Counted from the first letter of the stretch, positions 1 through 7,157 are shown. The stretch: 13,895 nt of DNA from an uncultured Acidimicrobiia bacterium (GCA_937949585.1 CALEDW010000209.1:1-13895), one strand, 5' to 3'. The notes: a model not told the origin generated them from the sequence alone. Numbers and translations: made by a program.

Positions 1-29
1 ATTGACGGCACAGGCGCGACATCGCTCGG

Positions 30-35
30 TACCGT
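30..35 (+). promoter_or_regulatory. possible -10 box (TACCGT) upstream of the ATP-grasp fragment
   Basis: TACCGT fits the actinobacterial TAnnnT -10 pattern and ends 9 nt before the ATG at 45, slightly longer than the 6-8 nt at other starts in this window. A TTGACG at 2-7 looks like a -35 box, but the 22-nt spacer is too long for a normal promoter. Confidence 0.3.
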
Positions 36-44
36 TGTCGGCAC

Positions 45-242
45 ATGACCACCCCCACCACCCTGTCGGAATCCGACTCGAAGGCCCTGCTCTCGGCCTA
101 CGGGCTTCCGGTGCCCGACGAACGTCTCGCCACCGACCCCGTCGTTGCGGCCGACGCCGCCTCGGCGATCGGCTTTCCGGTCGCGCCCCGGTGCTCACCG
201 GAGCGCACCCGGGTGGCGAAGGCCTCCATCCGTTCCAGCTGA
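45..242 (+). pseudogene. N-terminal fragment of ATP-grasp acyl-CoA synthetase (acetate--CoA ligase family), truncated
   Basis: The first ~46 codons read like the start of the ATP-grasp (beta-subunit-like) domain of NDP/ADP-forming acyl-CoA synthetases: LSESDSKALLSAYGLPVPDE at residues 7-26, an alanine-rich helix, then IGFPV at 42-46. In the family this is followed by a hydrophobic strand and lysine (V-V-K/L-K) and several hundred more residues. Here the match stops at about base 182-185, and the frame runs through antisense pgi sequence to a stop at 240-242. The intact protein would form an acyl-CoA from an acid, CoA and a nucleotide. The ATG at 45 has no clear Shine-Dalgarno; a TACCGT box at 30-35 could drive a near-leaderless mRNA. 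What is left cannot be active. The family call rests on the short N-terminal pattern only. Confidence 0.6.
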
Positions 243-595
243 CGGTGCACCTCGGCGACGACGTCGACGCCGTCCACGACGATGCGCTCGTGGCGGGGGG
301 CCCGCAGCGCCACGTGCAGGACGGGCCGGTCCTCGGTGGTGTTGAGGTGGCGCCCGGACCACATGCCGTCGATCCGCTCGGCCAGGCCGGCCGTCTCGGC
401 GAGACGGACGAGCAGGGTGAGGGTCTCGTCGGTGACGCGGTGCTTCGAGTAGTCGAGGTACAGGCCGGTGCAGGCGGCGGCGAGCCGCCGACCCCGCCCG
501 GGATCGGCGGCGAACAGGTCGCGCAGGTGCACCTCGGCGACACGGGCGTGGTGCTCGGCGAGGGCCCGCCACTCGGGGGTGGCGTCGATCCGCAT
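167..595 (-). pseudogene. pgi: N-terminal part of glucose-6-phosphate isomerase, 3' two-thirds missing
   Basis: From the ATG at 593-595 about 143 residues follow the PGI N-terminal domain: an opening helix, LFAADPGR, the LYLDYSKHRVTDETL block, the MWSGRHLNTTEDRPVLHVAL block, IVVDGVDVVAEVH, and TGKPI at 139-143. PGI should then continue into the D-V-V-N-I-G-I-G-G-S sugar-phosphate loop; instead the frame enters sequence antisense to the ATP-grasp fragment and stops at 98-100. The catalytic domains of this normally ~540-residue glycolytic enzyme are absent. The fragment is clean, with no internal stops or frameshifts, which argues for a recent break or an artefact rather than old decay. A TAGCGT -10 box lies 8 nt upstream of the start. 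The family assignment is firm; whether the truncation is real is uncertain. Confidence 0.85.
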
Positions 596-603
596 CCGCC
601 GGC

Positions 604-609
604 ACGCTA
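604..609 (-). promoter_or_regulatory. -10 box (TAGCGT) for pgi, near-leaderless
   Basis: On the minus strand TAGCGT (609 down to 604) is followed by 8 nt and then the ATG at 595. This TAnnnT spacing puts the transcription start at or next to the start codon. No -35 box is apparent. It is divergent from the pheA promoter ~40 bp away. Confidence 0.45.
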
Positions 610-645
610 GCGGTCGTCCCCGGGGTCCCCCGGCGGGGCCGCCGC

Positions 646-651
646 TACGAT
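646..651 (+). promoter_or_regulatory. -10 box (TACGAT) for pheA-serS, leaderless
   Basis: TACGAT matches TAnnnT and ends 6 nt before the GTG at 658, so transcription would begin at or within a base of the start codon. No Shine-Dalgarno lies in between, which fits leaderless translation. No good -35 hexamer is visible 17-18 nt upstream. Confidence 0.55.
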
Positions 652-657
652 CCGCGC

Positions 658-1590
658 GTGCCTGCGCCCGCCACGATCGCGTTCCTCGGGCCGGCCGGGA
701 CCTTCACCGAGGAGGCGCTGCTCACCCAGCCCGACCTCGCCACCGCCCGGCGGCTCGCCGTGCCGTCGGTGCCCGACGTGGTCGCGGCCGTGGAGCGGGG
801 CGAGGCCGAGCTGGGGATCGTGCCGATCGAGAACTCGATCGAGGGTTCGGTGGCCCTCACCCTCGACGTGCTCACCTTCGAGACCGACCTGCTCATCCAG
901 CGGGAGGTCGACCTGCCGGTCTCCCTGAACCTGTGTGCCCGGCCCGGGGTGGGCCTGGGCGAGGTGCGGCGGGTGGTGACGATCCCGATCGCCGCCGCGC
1001 AGTGCCGCACCTGGCTGGCCCGCAAGCTGCCCGGCGCCACCGTGGTGGCCTCGCCGTCGACCTCCGACGCCGCCCGCACCGTGGCCCGGTCGCGCACGGG
1101 CGGGGTGGCGGCGATCTGCACCCGCCGGGCCGCGGAGCGCTACGGGCTGGAGGTGCTGGCGGCCGACGTCGAGGACCATCCCGAGAACCGGACCCGGTTC
1201 GTGGTGCTCGGCCGGGGGATCCCCGCGCCCACCGGGCACGACAAGACCTCGGTGGTCTGCTTCCAGCGTCACGACCGGCCCGGTTCGCTGCTGGCGATCC
1301 TGCAGGAGTTCGCCGCCCGCTCGGTGAACCTCACCAAGCTCGAGTCGCGCCCCACGAAGCGCAGCCTCGGGGACTACTGCTTCGTGATCGACTGCGAAGG
1401 CCACATCGGCGACGAACTCGTCGCCGACTGCCTCCGGGCACTGGCCGCCAAGCAGGCCCGGGTGAAGTTCCTCGGGTCGTACCCGGTGGCCGGAGAGGAG
1501 GCCCACCACCGCCGGCGGGCCGCCACCCGGGCCTGGCGGGAGGCGACCCGTTGGGTGCAGGAGCTGCGCGCCCAGGTGCGCGACCGGTGA
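658..1590 (+). CDS. pheA: prephenate dehydratase with C-terminal ACT domain
   Basis: Converts prephenate to phenylpyruvate in cytoplasmic phenylalanine biosynthesis. The 310 residues form a monofunctional enzyme with no chorismate mutase domain. The catalytic domain carries GPAGTF (11-16), PIENSIEGSV (56-65) and the active-site N-x-TRF motif (177-181). An ACT regulatory domain follows (about 197-275) with a GSLLAIL segment and ESRP (229-232), the phenylalanine-binding motif, so feedback inhibition by Phe is expected. A basic, tryptophan-containing tail (about 283-310) extends beyond the ACT domain. The GTG at 658 is chosen because the family N-terminus starts about six residues before the first strand and because a -10 box lies 6 nt upstream. 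The stop overlaps the serS start by 4 bp (GTGA), so the pair is probably translationally coupled. Closely spaced pheA and serS genes are known in other actinobacteria. Confidence 0.95.
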   Translation: MPAPATIAFLGPAGTFTEEALLTQPDLATARRLAVPSVPDVVAAVERGEAELGIVPIENSIEGSVALTLDVLTFETDLLIQREVDLPVSLNLCARPGVGLGEVRRVVTIPIAAAQCRTWLARKLPGATVVASPSTSDAARTVARSRTGGVAAICTRRAAERYGLEVLAADVEDHPENRTRFVVLGRGIPAPTGHDKTSVVCFQRHDRPGSLLAILQEFAARSVNLTKLESRPTKRSLGDYCFVIDCEGHIGDELVADCLRALAAKQARVKFLGSYPVAGEEAHHRRRAATRAWREATRWVQELRAQVRDR

Positions 1591-2840
1591 TCGACCTGCG
1601 GCGTCTGCGCGACGACCCGGCGTACCGGCAGGGAATCGAGCGCAAACGGGTCCGTCCCGGGCTGCTCGAGGAGCTGACGGCCGCCGACGACGAGCGGCGC
1701 CGCCTCGTCGCCGAGGTCGACGGGCTGCGGGCCCGCCAGAACGCCGCGTCGCGCGAGATCGGGCGGGCCGACCCGCAGGACCGGCCGGCCCGGATCGCCG
1801 CGGCGGCCGCGTTGAAGGAGGAGCTCGCCGCGGCGGAGGCGCGGCTGGCCGCGGCCGCCGCCCGGGTGCGGGCCCTGGCCCTGGAGGTCCCGAACCCCGC
1901 CGACCCGGCGGCCCCCGCCGGCGGCGAGGACGACGCAGTGACGCTGCGGACCTGCGGCGAGCCGGTCGCCCCGCCGCCGCTCGACCACGCCGCCTACGCC
2001 GAGCGGATGGGATGGGTCGACGTCGCCCACGCCGCGGAGGCCAGCGGCAGCCGCTTCGCCTACCTGATGCGCGACGCGGCGCTGCTGGAGCTGGCGCTGG
2101 TGGCCTGGGTGACCGGGGTGCTGGTGGCCGAGGGCTTCGTGCCCACCGTGCCGCCGGTGCTCGTGCGCGAGCGCACCATGGAGGAAGCCGGGTTCTTCCC
2201 CACCGACCGGCACCAGGTGTACGCGATTCCCGACGACGACCTGTACCTCGTCGGCACCAGTGAGATCCCGCTGTCGGCCCTGCACCGGGGTGAGATCCTC
2301 GACGAGGCGGCGCTGCCGTGCCGCTACGCCGGGTTCTCGTCGTGCTTCCGCCGGGAGGCCGGCACGTACGGCACCGACACCCGCGGCATCTTCCGGGTGC
2401 ACCAGTTCGACAAGGTCGAGATGTTCAGCTTCAGCCACCCCGACGCGTCCGACGCCGAGCACGAGCGCCTGTTGGCGATCCAGGAGCGGATCGTCGGGGG
2501 CCTCGGCCTGCCGTACCGGGTGGTCGACATCGCCGCCGGCGACCTGGGGGCGGCGGCCGCCCGCAAGTTCGACGTGGAGGTGTGGCTGCCGTCCGAGGGT
2601 CGCTGGCGGGAGCTGACCTCGTGTTCCAACTACCGCGACTTCTCCGCCCGGCGGCTCGGCACCCGGGTCCGCGCCGGCGGCGCCACCCGTCTCGTGCACA
2701 CCCTCAACGGCACCGCGTGCGCCGTCGGCCGCACGCTGCTGTTCTGCTTCGAGCACTGCCAACAGCCCGACGGGACGTTCGTGGTGCCCGAGGTGCTGCG
2801 TCCCCACCTGGGTCGCGACACCGTGGGGCCGCCGGGCTGA
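1587..2840 (+). CDS. serS: seryl-tRNA synthetase
   Basis: Class II synthetase charging tRNA-Ser with serine in the cytoplasm; it can also serylate tRNA-Sec, though nothing here suggests selenocysteine use. The 417 residues match the usual ~420. An antiparallel coiled-coil arm (about 28-98) grips the long variable arm of tRNA-Ser. The catalytic domain shows motif 1 around 183-193, the TSE serine-binding loop (224-226), motif 2 (FRREAG 254-259 through IFRVHQF 268-274) and motif 3 (NGTACAVGRTL 374-384). The reading frame is open far upstream, but the GTG at 1587 gives the standard MIDLRRLRDDP N-terminus and overlaps the pheA stop by 4 bp. It is probably expressed from the pheA promoter by coupling. 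tRNA-Ser(TGA) begins 83 bp downstream. All key residues look intact. Confidence 0.97.
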   Translation: MIDLRRLRDDPAYRQGIERKRVRPGLLEELTAADDERRRLVAEVDGLRARQNAASREIGRADPQDRPARIAAAAALKEELAAAEARLAAAAARVRALALEVPNPADPAAPAGGEDDAVTLRTCGEPVAPPPLDHAAYAERMGWVDVAHAAEASGSRFAYLMRDAALLELALVAWVTGVLVAEGFVPTVPPVLVRERTMEEAGFFPTDRHQVYAIPDDDLYLVGTSEIPLSALHRGEILDEAALPCRYAGFSSCFRREAGTYGTDTRGIFRVHQFDKVEMFSFSHPDASDAEHERLLAIQERIVGGLGLPYRVVDIAAGDLGAAAARKFDVEVWLPSEGRWRELTSCSNYRDFSARRLGTRVRAGGATRLVHTLNGTACAVGRTLLFCFEHCQQPDGTFVVPEVLRPHLGRDTVGPPG

Positions 2841-2910
2841 GCGGCACCGGGACGTCGTCGGCCTCCTCGCGGCACCCGACGGTCTCACGGGGTCCGGGCC
2901 GGCCCGCCGC

Positions 2911-2916
2911 TACGGT
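2911..2916 (+). promoter_or_regulatory. -10 box (TACGGT) for tRNA-Ser(TGA)
   Basis: TACGGT fits TAnnnT and ends 7 nt before the first base of the mature tRNA at 2924. A start at the usual distance would fall on or beside the mature 5' end, leaving almost no leader. The -35 region is GC-rich and unrecognisable. Confidence 0.5.
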
Positions 2917-2923
2917 GCGGTGC

Positions 2924-3008
2924 GGAGGGATGCCGGAGCGGACGAACGGGGCGGTCTTGAAAACCGCTGGGGCTGCGGCCCCCGTGGGTTCGAATCCCAC
3001 TCCCTCCG
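2924..3008 (+). tRNA. tRNA-Ser (anticodon TGA)
   Basis: An 85-nt class II tRNA. The acceptor stem is GGAGGGA (2924-2930) with TCCCTCC (3001-3007), and the discriminator is G (3008). The anticodon stem GCGGT/ACCGC (2951-2955/2963-2967) encloses loop CTTGAAA with anticodon TGA at 2958-2960, reading UCA and probably other UCN codons. A long variable arm (2968-2983) is GC-paired, as expected for serine. The T arm is GTGGG-TTCGAAT-CCCAC (2984-3000). The CCA end is not encoded. It follows serS, and no terminator separates it from the ABC permease gene 50 bp downstream. Confidence 0.97.
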
Positions 3009-3057
3009 CGCGCGACCCTGAGCATGTGGACCGGACGGGCGCGATGGGCTGAGCACG

Positions 3058-4209
3058 ATGTACCTGGCGTTGCGGGAGATCCGCCGGTCGCGGGGCCGCT
3101 TCGCGTTGGGGGTCGGCGCGGTCGGCCTGCTGGTGTTCCTGATCCTGTTCCAGCAGACCTTGCTCACCAACCTGCTCGGGTTCTTCACCGGGGGGTTGGC
3201 GAACCAGTCCGGCGACGTCGTGGTGTACGCCGCCGACGCCCGCCGCACCCTGGCCGGCAGCGTGGTCCCGGCCGAGACCGTCGACGCGGTGGCGGCAGTG
3301 CCGGGCGTGGCCCGGGCCGGGCCGCTGCACGAGGCCACGTTCACGGTCCGCCCGGCGGGGGGTCGGGACCTCCTCGACGGGGTGCTGTTCGGCTACCGCC
3401 TCGGCGGTCCCGGCCACCCGACGACCCTGCGCGAAGGGCGCCTGCCCCGCCGCGACGGGGAAGGGGTGGCCTCGGCGGTCGACGCCGACGCCGGGTTCGG
3501 TCTCGGGGAGGTCGTCACCGTCGAGCCCGCCCCCGGGGCCGAGCCGGTGCGGATCCGCATCGTGGGCCTCGGCGACGACCTGCGCTTCTCGGTGCAGCCG
3601 ACGGTGTTCGTGTCGACGGCCACGTTCGCCGCCGCCCGACGGGCCACGAACCCGGCTGCGGCCGGCGCCCCGGTGCTGCCCTCGGCGGTGGTCGTCGAGA
3701 CGGCCGCCGCCGCCGACCCGGCGGTCGTGGCCCGTCGGGTCACCGCCCGGGTGGCGGGCGTGGAGGCCCTCACCCGCGACGAGGCGGTGGCCTCGGCGCC
3801 CGGGGTGGCCGCCACCCGCCAGTCGTTCGGGGTGATCCTGGGCCTGGCGTTCGTGGTGGTGGGTCTCGTCGTCGGGTTCTTCCTCGTGATCCTCACCGTG
3901 CAGAAAGCCGGGGCGTTGGCGTTGCTCAGGGCCGTGGGTGCCCCGGCGGGTCTGCTGGTCCGGTCGCTGCTCACCCAGGCGTTCGTCCTCGCCGCGGCGG
4001 GAGCCGGGATCGGGGTGGTGTTGCTGACCGCGGCGGCGGCCCGCTCCAGCCCCGCGTTCCCCATCTCGGTGGACGGGCCGGCGGTGGCCGCCACCTGTGC
4101 GGTGCTGGTGGCGTTGGCGCTGGCCGCCTCGGCGGTGTCGGTGCGCCGGGTGCTGCGCATCGACCCGTTGCAGGCGGCGCTCGGCCCGTCGGTGGGTGGG
4201 CTGGCATGA
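3058..4209 (+). CDS. FtsX/MacB-type ABC transporter permease (first of a pair)
   Basis: A 383-residue inner-membrane permease of the type VII (MacB/FtsX/LolCE) ABC superfamily. The topology is one N-terminal membrane helix (about 15-35), a large extracytoplasmic domain (about 40-255), then three helices (about 257-281, 303-326, 341-361). Between helices 2 and 3 the KAGALALLRAVGAP segment (283-296) is the typical coupling region contacting the ATPase. The C-terminus RRVLRIDPLQAAL is also typical of the superfamily. The gene ends in an ATGA overlap with the second permease and shares an operon with it and the ATPase. The ATG at 3058 gives a normal N-terminus (MYLALREIRRSRGR). Neither a promoter nor a good Shine-Dalgarno is visible, so readthrough from the tRNA-Ser promoter is possible. 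Substrate unknown; DevC-like export or mechanotransmission are alternatives. Confidence 0.88.
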   Translation: MYLALREIRRSRGRFALGVGAVGLLVFLILFQQTLLTNLLGFFTGGLANQSGDVVVYAADARRTLAGSVVPAETVDAVAAVPGVARAGPLHEATFTVRPAGGRDLLDGVLFGYRLGGPGHPTTLREGRLPRRDGEGVASAVDADAGFGLGEVVTVEPAPGAEPVRIRIVGLGDDLRFSVQPTVFVSTATFAAARRATNPAAAGAPVLPSAVVVETAAAADPAVVARRVTARVAGVEALTRDEAVASAPGVAATRQSFGVILGLAFVVVGLVVGFFLVILTVQKAGALALLRAVGAPAGLLVRSLLTQAFVLAAAGAGIGVVLLTAAAARSSPAFPISVDGPAVAATCAVLVALALAASAVSVRRVLRIDPLQAALGPSVGGLA

Positions 4210-5309
4210 GCCTGGCGCTCATCGAGCTGCGGCGTCGCCCCGGGCGGTTCGCGGCGATGCTCGCCGCGCTGGGGTTCCTGGTGGTGCTCCTGCTGCTGCT
4301 CGGCGGGCTGCTCGACGGCCTCTACCGGGGATCCACCGGCGCGTTGCGGGCCCAGGACGCCGACCTGCTCGTCCTGGCGAGCCAGTCTCGGGACTCGCTG
4401 CTGCGATCGGTGGTCGGACCCGCCGACCGGCGGCGGGTGGCGGCGGTGCCCGGGGTGCGCACCGTCCGGGGCCTGGGGGTGGCGCTGGTCGGGGTGACGG
4501 TGCCCGGTCGCGACGAGGTCGCCGACGGCGCGGTGCTCGGCTACGAAGGCGGGGTGCGGGGGGTACCGCTGCCGCCGCGGCCCGGCGAGGCGTGGGTCGA
4601 CCGGCGGCTGCGGGCCGACGGGGTGCGGGAGGGCCGGCGGCTGCTGCTCGGGCGGGGCCGGGTGCCGGTGCGGGTCCGCGGCTTCGTCGACGACACCTCC
4701 TACCTGCTGCAGGGCGGGATCTGGGTGCGCCTCGGCACCTGGCGGCGGGTGCTGCGCCAGAACCGCCCGGACGCCGCGCTCGGTCCCCGCACGGTGCAGG
4801 GCTTGGCGGTGCGGGTGGAGCCCGGGGTGGATCCCGGTCGGGTCGCAGCGGCGATCCGTCGCGCCGCCGGGGGACGCCTGGAGGCGCTCACCGTCGCCGC
4901 CGCCGTGGACGCGCTGCCCGGCGTGCAGGCTCAGAACTCGACGTTCCGGGGGATCATCAGCGTCACCCTGGGGATCGCGGGCCTGGTGGTGGGCCTGTTC
5001 TTCGCGCTGGTGACCCTGGAGCGCACCGTGCTGTACGGCGTGCTCAAGGCCCTGGGCGCCTCGTCGGCACAGCTGGCGGTGGGGGTGGCGACCCAGGCGG
5101 TGGCCGCGACGCTCGTCGCCTTCCTGGCCGGGGGGCTGGTGAGCCTCGGGCTGGTGGCGCTCACCCCGGCGGACATCCCGGTGGAGCTGCGGGCCGACCG
5201 GGCCGTGGTGACCTTCGGGGGGCTGGTGGTGGCGGCGCTGGTCGGGTCCGCGTTGTCGCTGCGACGGGTGGTGCGGATCGAACCGGCCTCGGTGATCGGG
5301 GGCGCGTGA
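4206..5309 (+). CDS. FtsX/MacB-type ABC transporter permease (second of a pair)
   Basis: A 367-residue permease with the same plan as the upstream gene: helix 1 at about 16-36, an extracytoplasmic domain to about 245, and helices near 248-271, 292-319 and 332-352. The coupling segment is RTVLYGVLKALGAS (273-286), and the protein ends RRVVRIEPASVIGGA. The two permeases share a plan but differ in sequence, which suggests a heterodimeric channel as in LolCE. The frame is open well upstream inside the preceding gene, but the ATG at 4206 overlaps the previous stop by 4 bp and gives MSLALIELRRRPGR, the superfamily N-terminus. No separate membrane-fusion protein gene is present. The 67-bp gap to the ATPase contains only that gene's ribosome binding site. 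Substrate not predictable. Confidence 0.88.
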   Translation: MSLALIELRRRPGRFAAMLAALGFLVVLLLLLGGLLDGLYRGSTGALRAQDADLLVLASQSRDSLLRSVVGPADRRRVAAVPGVRTVRGLGVALVGVTVPGRDEVADGAVLGYEGGVRGVPLPPRPGEAWVDRRLRADGVREGRRLLLGRGRVPVRVRGFVDDTSYLLQGGIWVRLGTWRRVLRQNRPDAALGPRTVQGLAVRVEPGVDPGRVAAAIRRAAGGRLEALTVAAAVDALPGVQAQNSTFRGIISVTLGIAGLVVGLFFALVTLERTVLYGVLKALGASSAQLAVGVATQAVAATLVAFLAGGLVSLGLVALTPADIPVELRADRAVVTFGGLVVAALVGSALSLRRVVRIEPASVIGGA

Positions 5310-5362
5310 CCACCGGGCCGGGCGGGCAGCGCGGCGAGGAGCACGCGACGCAGCAGGGTGCG

Positions 5363-5367
5363 GGAGG
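5363..5367 (+). promoter_or_regulatory. Shine-Dalgarno (GGAGG) for the ABC ATPase
   Basis: GGAGG inside a longer GGGAGGTGG, 9 nt before the GTG at 5377. It is one of only a few strong ribosome binding sites in the window and fixes the start. Confidence 0.7.
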
Positions 5368-5376
5368 TGGACGCAG

Positions 5377-6060
5377 GTGGCGAGCCTGGAGCTGATCGAC
5401 GTCCGCAAGACCTACGGGAGCGGGCACACCGAGGTGGTGGCGCTCGACCACGCCACCCTCACCGTCGGCGACGACGAGATCGTCGCGCTCGTCGGCCCGT
5501 CCGGGTCGGGCAAGACGACGCTGCTGTCGATCGCCGGCGGGTTGCTGTCCCCCACGTCCGGGCAGGTGCGGGTGGGGGGGGAGGACATCACCCGCTACAC
5601 GAACCGGCAGCGCACCCGCTTCCGGCGCCGCCGGGTCGGGTTCGTGTTCCAGCAGGTGAACCTCGTGCCGTTCCTCACCGCCCGGGAGAACCTGCTGGTG
5701 ATGCCCCGGATCGCCGGGCGGCGGGACCGGGCCGTCCTCGAGCGGGCCGACCGGCTCCTCGCCGAGCTCGGCCTCACCGAACAGGCCCACCAGCTCCCGG
5801 CCACCCTGTCGGGCGGGGAGCGCCAGCGAGTGGCGATCGGGCGGGCCCTCATGAACGAGCCGGCGCTGATCCTGGTGGACGAACCGACCTCGGCGCTGGA
5901 TACCCGCCTGGGCGAGCAGGTGATGCAGCTCATCGTCGACGAGGTGACGAGCCGGCACACCGCGGCGGTGATCGTGACCCACGACCCCCGCATGGCCCGC
6001 TTCGCGCACCGCCGGGTGGAGATCGTCGACGGGCACCTGCACGCACCCGCCCCGGCCTGA
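5377..6060 (+). CDS. LolD/MacB-type ABC transporter ATP-binding protein
   Basis: The cytoplasmic ATPase that powers the two upstream permeases. The 227 residues form one complete nucleotide-binding domain: A-loop Tyr13, Walker A GPSGSGKTT (40-48), Q-loop Gln92 in VFQQVN, signature LSGGERQR (144-151), Walker B LILVDE (164-169), D-loop SALD (172-175) and H-loop His202 in VTHD. All catalytic residues are present. Length and the FQQVNLVPFLTARENL segment fit the LolD/MacB/FtsE group that works with FtsX-type permeases. The GTG start is supported by a strong Shine-Dalgarno. It is the last gene of a permease-permease-ATPase operon and converges on the DUF368 gene. Product class is certain; substrate is not. 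Confidence 0.95.
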   Translation: MASLELIDVRKTYGSGHTEVVALDHATLTVGDDEIVALVGPSGSGKTTLLSIAGGLLSPTSGQVRVGGEDITRYTNRQRTRFRRRRVGFVFQQVNLVPFLTARENLLVMPRIAGRRDRAVLERADRLLAELGLTEQAHQLPATLSGGERQRVAIGRALMNEPALILVDEPTSALDTRLGEQVMQLIVDEVTSRHTAAVIVTHDPRMARFAHRRVEIVDGHLHAPAPA

Positions 6061-6076
6061 GCCGGCCGCTGCGACC

Positions 6077-6091
6077 GGCGGGCGGCCCGCC
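6077..6091. terminator. GC hairpin between convergent genes
   Basis: GGCGGG (6077-6082) and CCCGCC (6086-6091) form a 6-bp stem with a 3-nt loop in the 35-bp gap between the ABC ATPase and the DUF368 gene. It is symmetric, so it could stop transcription from both sides. There is no U-tract, as is usual for terminators in GC-rich actinobacteria. Confidence 0.4.
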
Positions 6092-6095
6092 CCCG

Positions 6096-7025
6096 TCACA
6101 CCGAGCGGAGCTCCTCGACCTCGTCGGTGGTGGTGCGGTGCTCCAGGCGCGTGGCGGCGGCGTTGACGACCACCACCGCCACCGCCGCGATCGTCGCCAG
6201 CGCCGCCACGAGCGGCACCGAGGCGTCGGGGGCGCCCAGCGCGGTGCTCTCCACCCCGCCCGGCCACGGCCACAACACCCGCAGCGACCCGGCCATGAGC
6301 CCGATGAGTGCGGCGGTGACGGTGTCGTAGTGCTCGTTGAGCGCCCAGTGCAGCAGCCGGGAGAACGACGCCAGGCCGACGACGCAACCGGCCACGAACA
6401 CCACCAGCAGCCCCAGGTCCCGGTCGTTGACGGCGCCGAGCACCGGCCCGTACATCCCCAGCGCCACCAGCAGGAACGACCCGGAGACGCCGGGGAGGAT
6501 CATGGCGCAGATCGCCACCGCCCCGGCGGCGAAGAACGCCCAGGCCGCCGGGGTTGCGGCCCGGGCCGTCTCGTCGGCGGTCGTGGTCTCGGGGATGCCC
6601 AGCAGCACGAACGTGAGCGCGGCGGCGGCCGCCACCAGCGCCAGGCGCCGCAGGTCCCGGGTGGTGAGCAGCTGCCAGGCGACGACGGTCGACCCGGCGA
6701 CGAGCCCGAGGAACAGTCCCGCCATCGCCTCGGGATGGTCGTGGAGCAGGCGTTCCAGCAGGCCCGAGAGGGCGGCCACGGCGGCGAGGATCCCCGCCAG
6801 CAGCGGCAGCAGGAACGTCCACTCGACGGCGGCCAGCGCTTCCCGGACGCCCCGCAGGTCGGCGCGCAGCACCCGTCCCAGGGCCACGGAACCGGCCCGG
6901 ATCGACGCCACGAGCCGCCGGTAGATCCCCAACACCAGTGCCACCGTGCCGCCCGACACCCCGGGGACGATGTCGGCGGTGCCCATGGCGAACCCGCGCA
7001 GCACCGTGAGGGGGACCTCGCGCAC
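6096..7025 (-). CDS. DUF368 membrane protein, likely polyprenyl-phosphate transporter (PopT type)
   Basis: A 309-residue polytopic membrane protein of the DUF368 family. Members were recently linked, with DedA proteins, to recycling of undecaprenyl phosphate across the membrane for cell-wall synthesis; that role is family knowledge, not visible here. The family signature appears twice, as PGVSGGT (21-27) and PGVSGSF (178-184), showing the internal duplication. Hydrophobic helices fill most of 70-290. The C-terminus is short and charged. The frame stays open far upstream into antisense of the acyl-CoA dehydrogenase, but homology begins around LRGFAMGTADIVPG. The GTG at 7025 is favoured because a TACGGT -10 box ends 7 nt upstream, giving a leaderless start; another GTG at 7034 would overlap that box. 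It is convergent with the ABC operon and divergent from the FadE pair. Confidence 0.9.
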   Translation of the reverse strand: MREVPLTVLRGFAMGTADIVPGVSGGTVALVLGIYRRLVASIRAGSVALGRVLRADLRGVREALAAVEWTFLLPLLAGILAAVAALSGLLERLLHDHPEAMAGLFLGLVAGSTVVAWQLLTTRDLRRLALVAAAAALTFVLLGIPETTTADETARAATPAAWAFFAAGAVAICAMILPGVSGSFLLVALGMYGPVLGAVNDRDLGLLVVFVAGCVVGLASFSRLLHWALNEHYDTVTAALIGLMAGSLRVLWPWPGGVESTALGAPDASVPLVAALATIAAVAVVVVNAAATRLEHRTTTDEVEELRSV

Positions 7026-7032
7026 GGGCGGC

Positions 7033-7038
7033 ACCGTA
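7033..7038 (-). promoter_or_regulatory. -10 box (TACGGT) for the DUF368 gene, leaderless
   Basis: On the minus strand TACGGT (7038 down to 7033) is followed by 7 nt and then the GTG at 7025. The arrangement matches the pheA start and decides the start codon here. Confidence 0.5.
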
Positions 7039-7045
7039 GCGGGCG

Positions 7046-7061
7046 CGACCCGCCCGGGTCG
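7046..7061. repeat. inverted repeat CGACCC-N4-GGGTCG, possible operator
   Basis: Two perfect 6-bp arms (7046-7051 and 7056-7061) separated by 4 nt, lying where the -35 region of the DUF368 promoter should be. A further GGGTCG half-site occurs at 7085-7090. This could bind a dimeric regulator in the divergent promoter region, but such short GC-rich repeats also arise by chance. Confidence 0.3.
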
Positions 7062-7157
7062 GGACGGCCGGCGCGCCCCGTGTCGGGTCGCAGGCCGGCT
7101 CCCGCTCGCGATCGGTGCGCCCCCGGGGCGCGGTGGAGCGGGGCCGACGGCCTCGCC

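Noticed and set aside
2..35. TTGACG ... TACCGT as a full -35/-10 promoter
   Set aside because: The spacer is 22 nt, well outside 16-19; only the -10 element is kept at low confidence.
468..1586. A long N-terminal extension of serS overlapping pheA
   Set aside because: The extension is Arg/Ala-rich translation of pheA in another frame; homology to SerRS begins exactly at the GTG at 1587.
2856..2881. CGTCGG/CCGACG inverted repeat between serS and tRNA-Ser(TGA)
   Set aside because: A 6-bp stem with a 14-nt loop and no U-tract is too weak to call a terminator in DNA this GC-rich.
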